From Streptomyces sp. RB17 (lineage in GTDB: Bacteria; Actinomycetota; Actinomycetes; Streptomycetales; Streptomycetaceae), in contig NZ_WEGL01000008.1 of the NCBI RefSeq assembly GCF_009604455.1, forward strand, positions 124,001-188,000: DNA of 64,000 nucleotides. Direction: 5' to 3'. Both the position numbers and the translations under genes were made by a program. The notes under the pieces are model-generated. The model made no database searches. It saw only the letters and a list, made by a program, of their open reading frames with translations, and had not been told where the DNA came from. This document shows, one piece after another, positions 61,928-64,000 of the stretch. Position 1 is the stretch's first letter, and the number at the start of each line of letters is the position of its first letter.

Positions 61928-61946
61928 GGCTCGAGTCTACCTGTTG

Positions 61947-61995
61947 TCCAAATTTGGATGACGCGCTAACGTGGCGCCAGTCATCCAAATTTGAA
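61947..61995. promoter_or_regulatory. Twin MarR-type operators between marR and yceI
   Basis: TCCAAATTTGGA (61947-61958) is a perfect 12-bp palindrome; TCCAAATTTGAA (61984-61995) matches it at 11 of 12 positions, 37 bp away. Each sits close to one of the two divergent start codons, and both are far more AT-rich than the surroundings. Confidence 0.85.
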
Positions 61996-62018
61996 CCACT
62001 CGACTCCGGAGTACGACC

Positions 62019-62534
62019 ATGACCGTCGCCGTGCAGACAGGCACCTGGCAGCTCGACCCGGCCGCGTCCACCGTGGGACTGCGGCACAGGACCATATGGG
62101 GACTGGTCACCGTGAAGGGCACGTTCACCGCTGTCGCGGGCGGGGGCGAGGTGCGCGCCGACGGCTCGGCCACCGGCACCGTGACCCTGGAGGCGGCCTC
62201 CCTGGACACCAAGCACACCAAGCGGGACACCCACCTGCGCTCGGCCGACTTCTTCGACGCCGACCAGCACCCCGAGATCACCTTCGCGGTGCGCGGCGCC
62301 GACCGCCTCGACGGCGACGCGGTACGGGTCACCGGTCAGCTGACCGTGCGGGGCGTCAGCAGGCCCCTGGACTTCACCGCGCGCCTGACCGGCGAGGGCG
62401 CCGACGCGCTCGGCCTGGACGCCGAGTTCACCGTGGACCGCGAGCAGTTCGGCATGGGCTGGAACCAGCTGGGCATGCTGCGCGGGCTCACCACGGTGAC
62501 GGCGAAGCTGCGCTTCGTGCGCGCGGAGGCGTGA
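62019..62534 (+). CDS. YceI-family protein
   Basis: A 171-residue beta-barrel lipocalin-like protein that binds isoprenoid or other hydrophobic ligands. The family pattern starts TWQLDPAASTVGLRHRTIWG and includes VKGTFTAVAGGGEV and DTKHTKRDTHLRSADFFDA. No signal peptide is present, so unlike E. coli YceI it is cytoplasmic. The gene is probably controlled by the divergent MarR regulator through the twin operators. Confidence 0.92.
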   Translation: MTVAVQTGTWQLDPAASTVGLRHRTIWGLVTVKGTFTAVAGGGEVRADGSATGTVTLEAASLDTKHTKRDTHLRSADFFDADQHPEITFAVRGADRLDGDAVRVTGQLTVRGVSRPLDFTARLTGEGADALGLDAEFTVDREQFGMGWNQLGMLRGLTTVTAKLRFVRAEA

Positions 62535-62543
62535 GCCGGCCGC

Positions 62544-64000
62544 TCAGCCCTTCGGCGCCCCGCCCTTGCCGCTGCCGCCCTTGATGCCCAGCTCGGCCCG
62601 GCTCACGTCCTTGGTGGAGAGCGTCTGCGGGGTCGCCGTGAAGGCGCGCAGCCGGATGTGCGTGTACTTCTTCCCGGGCAGCGGGAAGCCGCCCTTGGGC
62701 GCCCGTAGCTGGACGGTCGCCGTGCCGTGCGCGGGGATCGTGGCCGGGCCGTGGGCGAGCGACCAGTACCGGTTCATGCCCTGGCCCGTCGTCAGCATGT
62801 AGTGCGGGGTCAGCGCCGTGTTCCCGGTGTTGGTGACCTTCACCGTCAGTGCCGACAGCTTCCGCGCCGAGCCGTGCCGGGCCGCCGTGATGTCCATCCG
62901 CAGCGGCGGCTTCCCCGTCACCGCCAGCGTCGCGCTCACCAGCGCGGGCAGCACCAGCAGCACCACGGCGGCGGCCAGCGCGGGCCGACGGCGACGGCCC
63001 GTCAGCCACCCGGGGCGCGGCTGCCACGCGTTCCTGAACTCCGACAGGGGCACGGTGATGGCCGCCGCCAGCCACAGCGGCGTGTACATCAGGTAGTAGC
63101 CGTCCTGGGACCGGGTCGCCAGGTAGAAGGCGCACCAGGGCAGCACGGTCGCGGCGGGGCCCAGCCGCCGTACGAACAGCACGAACAGGGCCAGCAGGGC
63201 CGCGGCGAGCAGCATGCTCGCGTGGCCGTACCAGTCGAGCCGGTCGCTGCCGTGGGTGAAGTACAGGGAGATGTCGACCAGACCCTGGCCGTGCAGCACC
63301 GCGCCCTGGGTCAGCGGCAGCGCGATGCCCCGGAACCACGGACCCGGCTCGGTCACGATGAAATACGCGTTGATCAGCAGCCAGGTGAGGACCGCGATCC
63401 CGGCGATCCGCAGCACCACCCGCGCGGCCGCCCGCCCGTCGAGCTCGCCGCGGCGCACGGCGTAGATCCCGGCCAGCAGGAACGGCGTGACGAACCAGGG
63501 GAGTTGCTGTGCCGCGCACGCCGCCCCGATGCACGCGGCCCGCGCGATCCCGGCGGCGCCCAGCCGCCCCCCGGCGCCGAACCGCGGCCAGCGCACCACC
63601 ACCGGCACCAGCAGGACCAGGCCGACGATCGCCGGGTAGCCCTGACGGGCGTACATCGGCAGGAAACTGAAGCCCAGACAGACCATCGTGGCCGCCGAGC
63701 GCCACGGTGTCGGCAGCAGCCGCCACAGCACCACGGTGCCCACGATCAGTACGACCGTCACCGCGAGCGTGGCCGGCGCCCCGGCATGGCCGAGCCACAG
63801 GAAAGGCGCGGTGAGCAGCGGCGCAAGCGGGGGATAGCCGTACGTGAAGTCGTAACCGCCGGTCGTTGTCGCCGTGAGGGCGACGCCCTTGATGTGGAAG
63901 AGCCACGGCCACGGCTGGTCGTACACCAGGTGCCCGCCGACGATCTGTTTCGCGGCCTGTGTGGTCAGCACCGCCTCGTCGCCGCCCGCGTGGTTCAGCG
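62544..64000 (-). CDS. Polytopic membrane glycosyltransferase-like protein, partial
   Basis: The 3' 485 codons of a gene whose start lies beyond the window. The frame stays open to the edge (LNHAGGDEAVLTTQAAK is visible upstream of the GTG at 63971). About ten hydrophobic helices fill residues 50-370 of the visible part, followed by a soluble C-terminal beta-rich tail of about 110 residues. The layout resembles GT-C/DUF2029-type mannosyltransferase-like proteins of actinobacteria. The catalytic acidic motif expected near the N-terminus is outside the window, so the assignment is tentative. Confidence 0.65.
   Translation of the reverse strand, partial: LNHAGGDEAVLTTQAAKQIVGGHLVYDQPWPWLFHIKGVALTATTTGGYDFTYGYPPLAPLLTAPFLWLGHAGAPATLAVTVVLIVGTVVLWRLLPTPWRSAATMVCLGFSFLPMYARQGYPAIVGLVLLVPVVVRWPRFGAGGRLGAAGIARAACIGAACAAQQLPWFVTPFLLAGIYAVRRGELDGRAAARVVLRIAGIAVLTWLLINAYFIVTEPGPWFRGIALPLTQGAVLHGQGLVDISLYFTHGSDRLDWYGHASMLLAAALLALFVLFVRRLGPAATVLPWCAFYLATRSQDGYYLMYTPLWLAAAITVPLSEFRNAWQPRPGWLTGRRRRPALAAAVVLLVLPALVSATLAVTGKPPLRMDITAARHGSARKLSALTVKVTNTGNTALTPHYMLTTGQGMNRYWSLAHGPATIPAHGTATVQLRAPKGGFPLPGKKYTHIRLRAFTATPQTLSTKDVSRAELGIKGGSGKGGAPKG

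Overview
The window is core chromosome of a Streptomyces species. The evidence is very high GC with strong G/C preference at third codon positions, frequent GTG starts, and actinomycete marker genes: sepH, cutRS, DUF4193, DUF3093, DUF3710 and DUF3159 genes, a TrkA pair and a c-di-AMP riboswitch before a cell-wall peptidase. I saw no tRNA, rRNA, CRISPR array or insertion sequence. Family names come from sequence patterns and memory; no database search was run.

Region 1 (1-7545). The C-terminus of a sodium:solute symporter, then a NitT/TauT-type ABC importer operon (1328-4131). The importer is flanked by two paralogous CitB/DcuR-type response regulators but only one CitA/DcuS-type kinase. A sucrase/ferredoxin-like [2Fe-2S] protein gene follows, with an iron box at its start codon.

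Region 2 (7571-11287). Two divergent citrate synthase genes, one fused to a DNA-binding domain, with an AT-rich palindromic control region between them, followed by a G3E GTPase.

Region 3 (11284-25208). parC (topoisomerase IV A), a pair of M16 peptidases, a ydaO (c-di-AMP) riboswitch and M23 peptidase, a GntR regulator, ptsH under a DasR-type operator, a GNAT/acyl-CoA-synthetase acetyltransferase, a DUF5998 protein, a phosphodiesterase and thymidine kinase.

Region 4 (25209-34849). A minisatellite, a VOC protein, a sulfurtransferase, a hairpin array, sepH, a membrane protein, a sugar-lactone oxidase, an MFS exporter, coproporphyrin ferrochelatase and an inositol monophosphatase.

Region 5 (34931-54017). 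The cutRS two-component system and a conserved actinobacterial block: DUF4193, DUF3093, thioesterase, dut, DUF3710, kdpDE, OB-fold, DUF3159, two TrkA proteins, an APC permease and a TRAM/TrmA-type RNA methyltransferase. Between the DUF3159 gene and the trkA genes lies a 34-unit tandem array with a 159-bp higher-order period.

Region 6 (54018-56303). A decayed accessory locus: a lyase-family remnant with an in-frame amber codon, an intact GHMP kinase, a frameshifted NRPS carrier-domain remnant and a cation/proton antiporter with internal deletions, still showing ATGA-type operon overlaps. It looks like the scar of a lost biosynthetic cluster.

Region 7 (56321-64000). The meaB-mutB-mutA methylmalonyl-CoA mutase operon, a divergent marR/yceI pair with twin operators, and a partial polytopic membrane glycosyltransferase-like gene.
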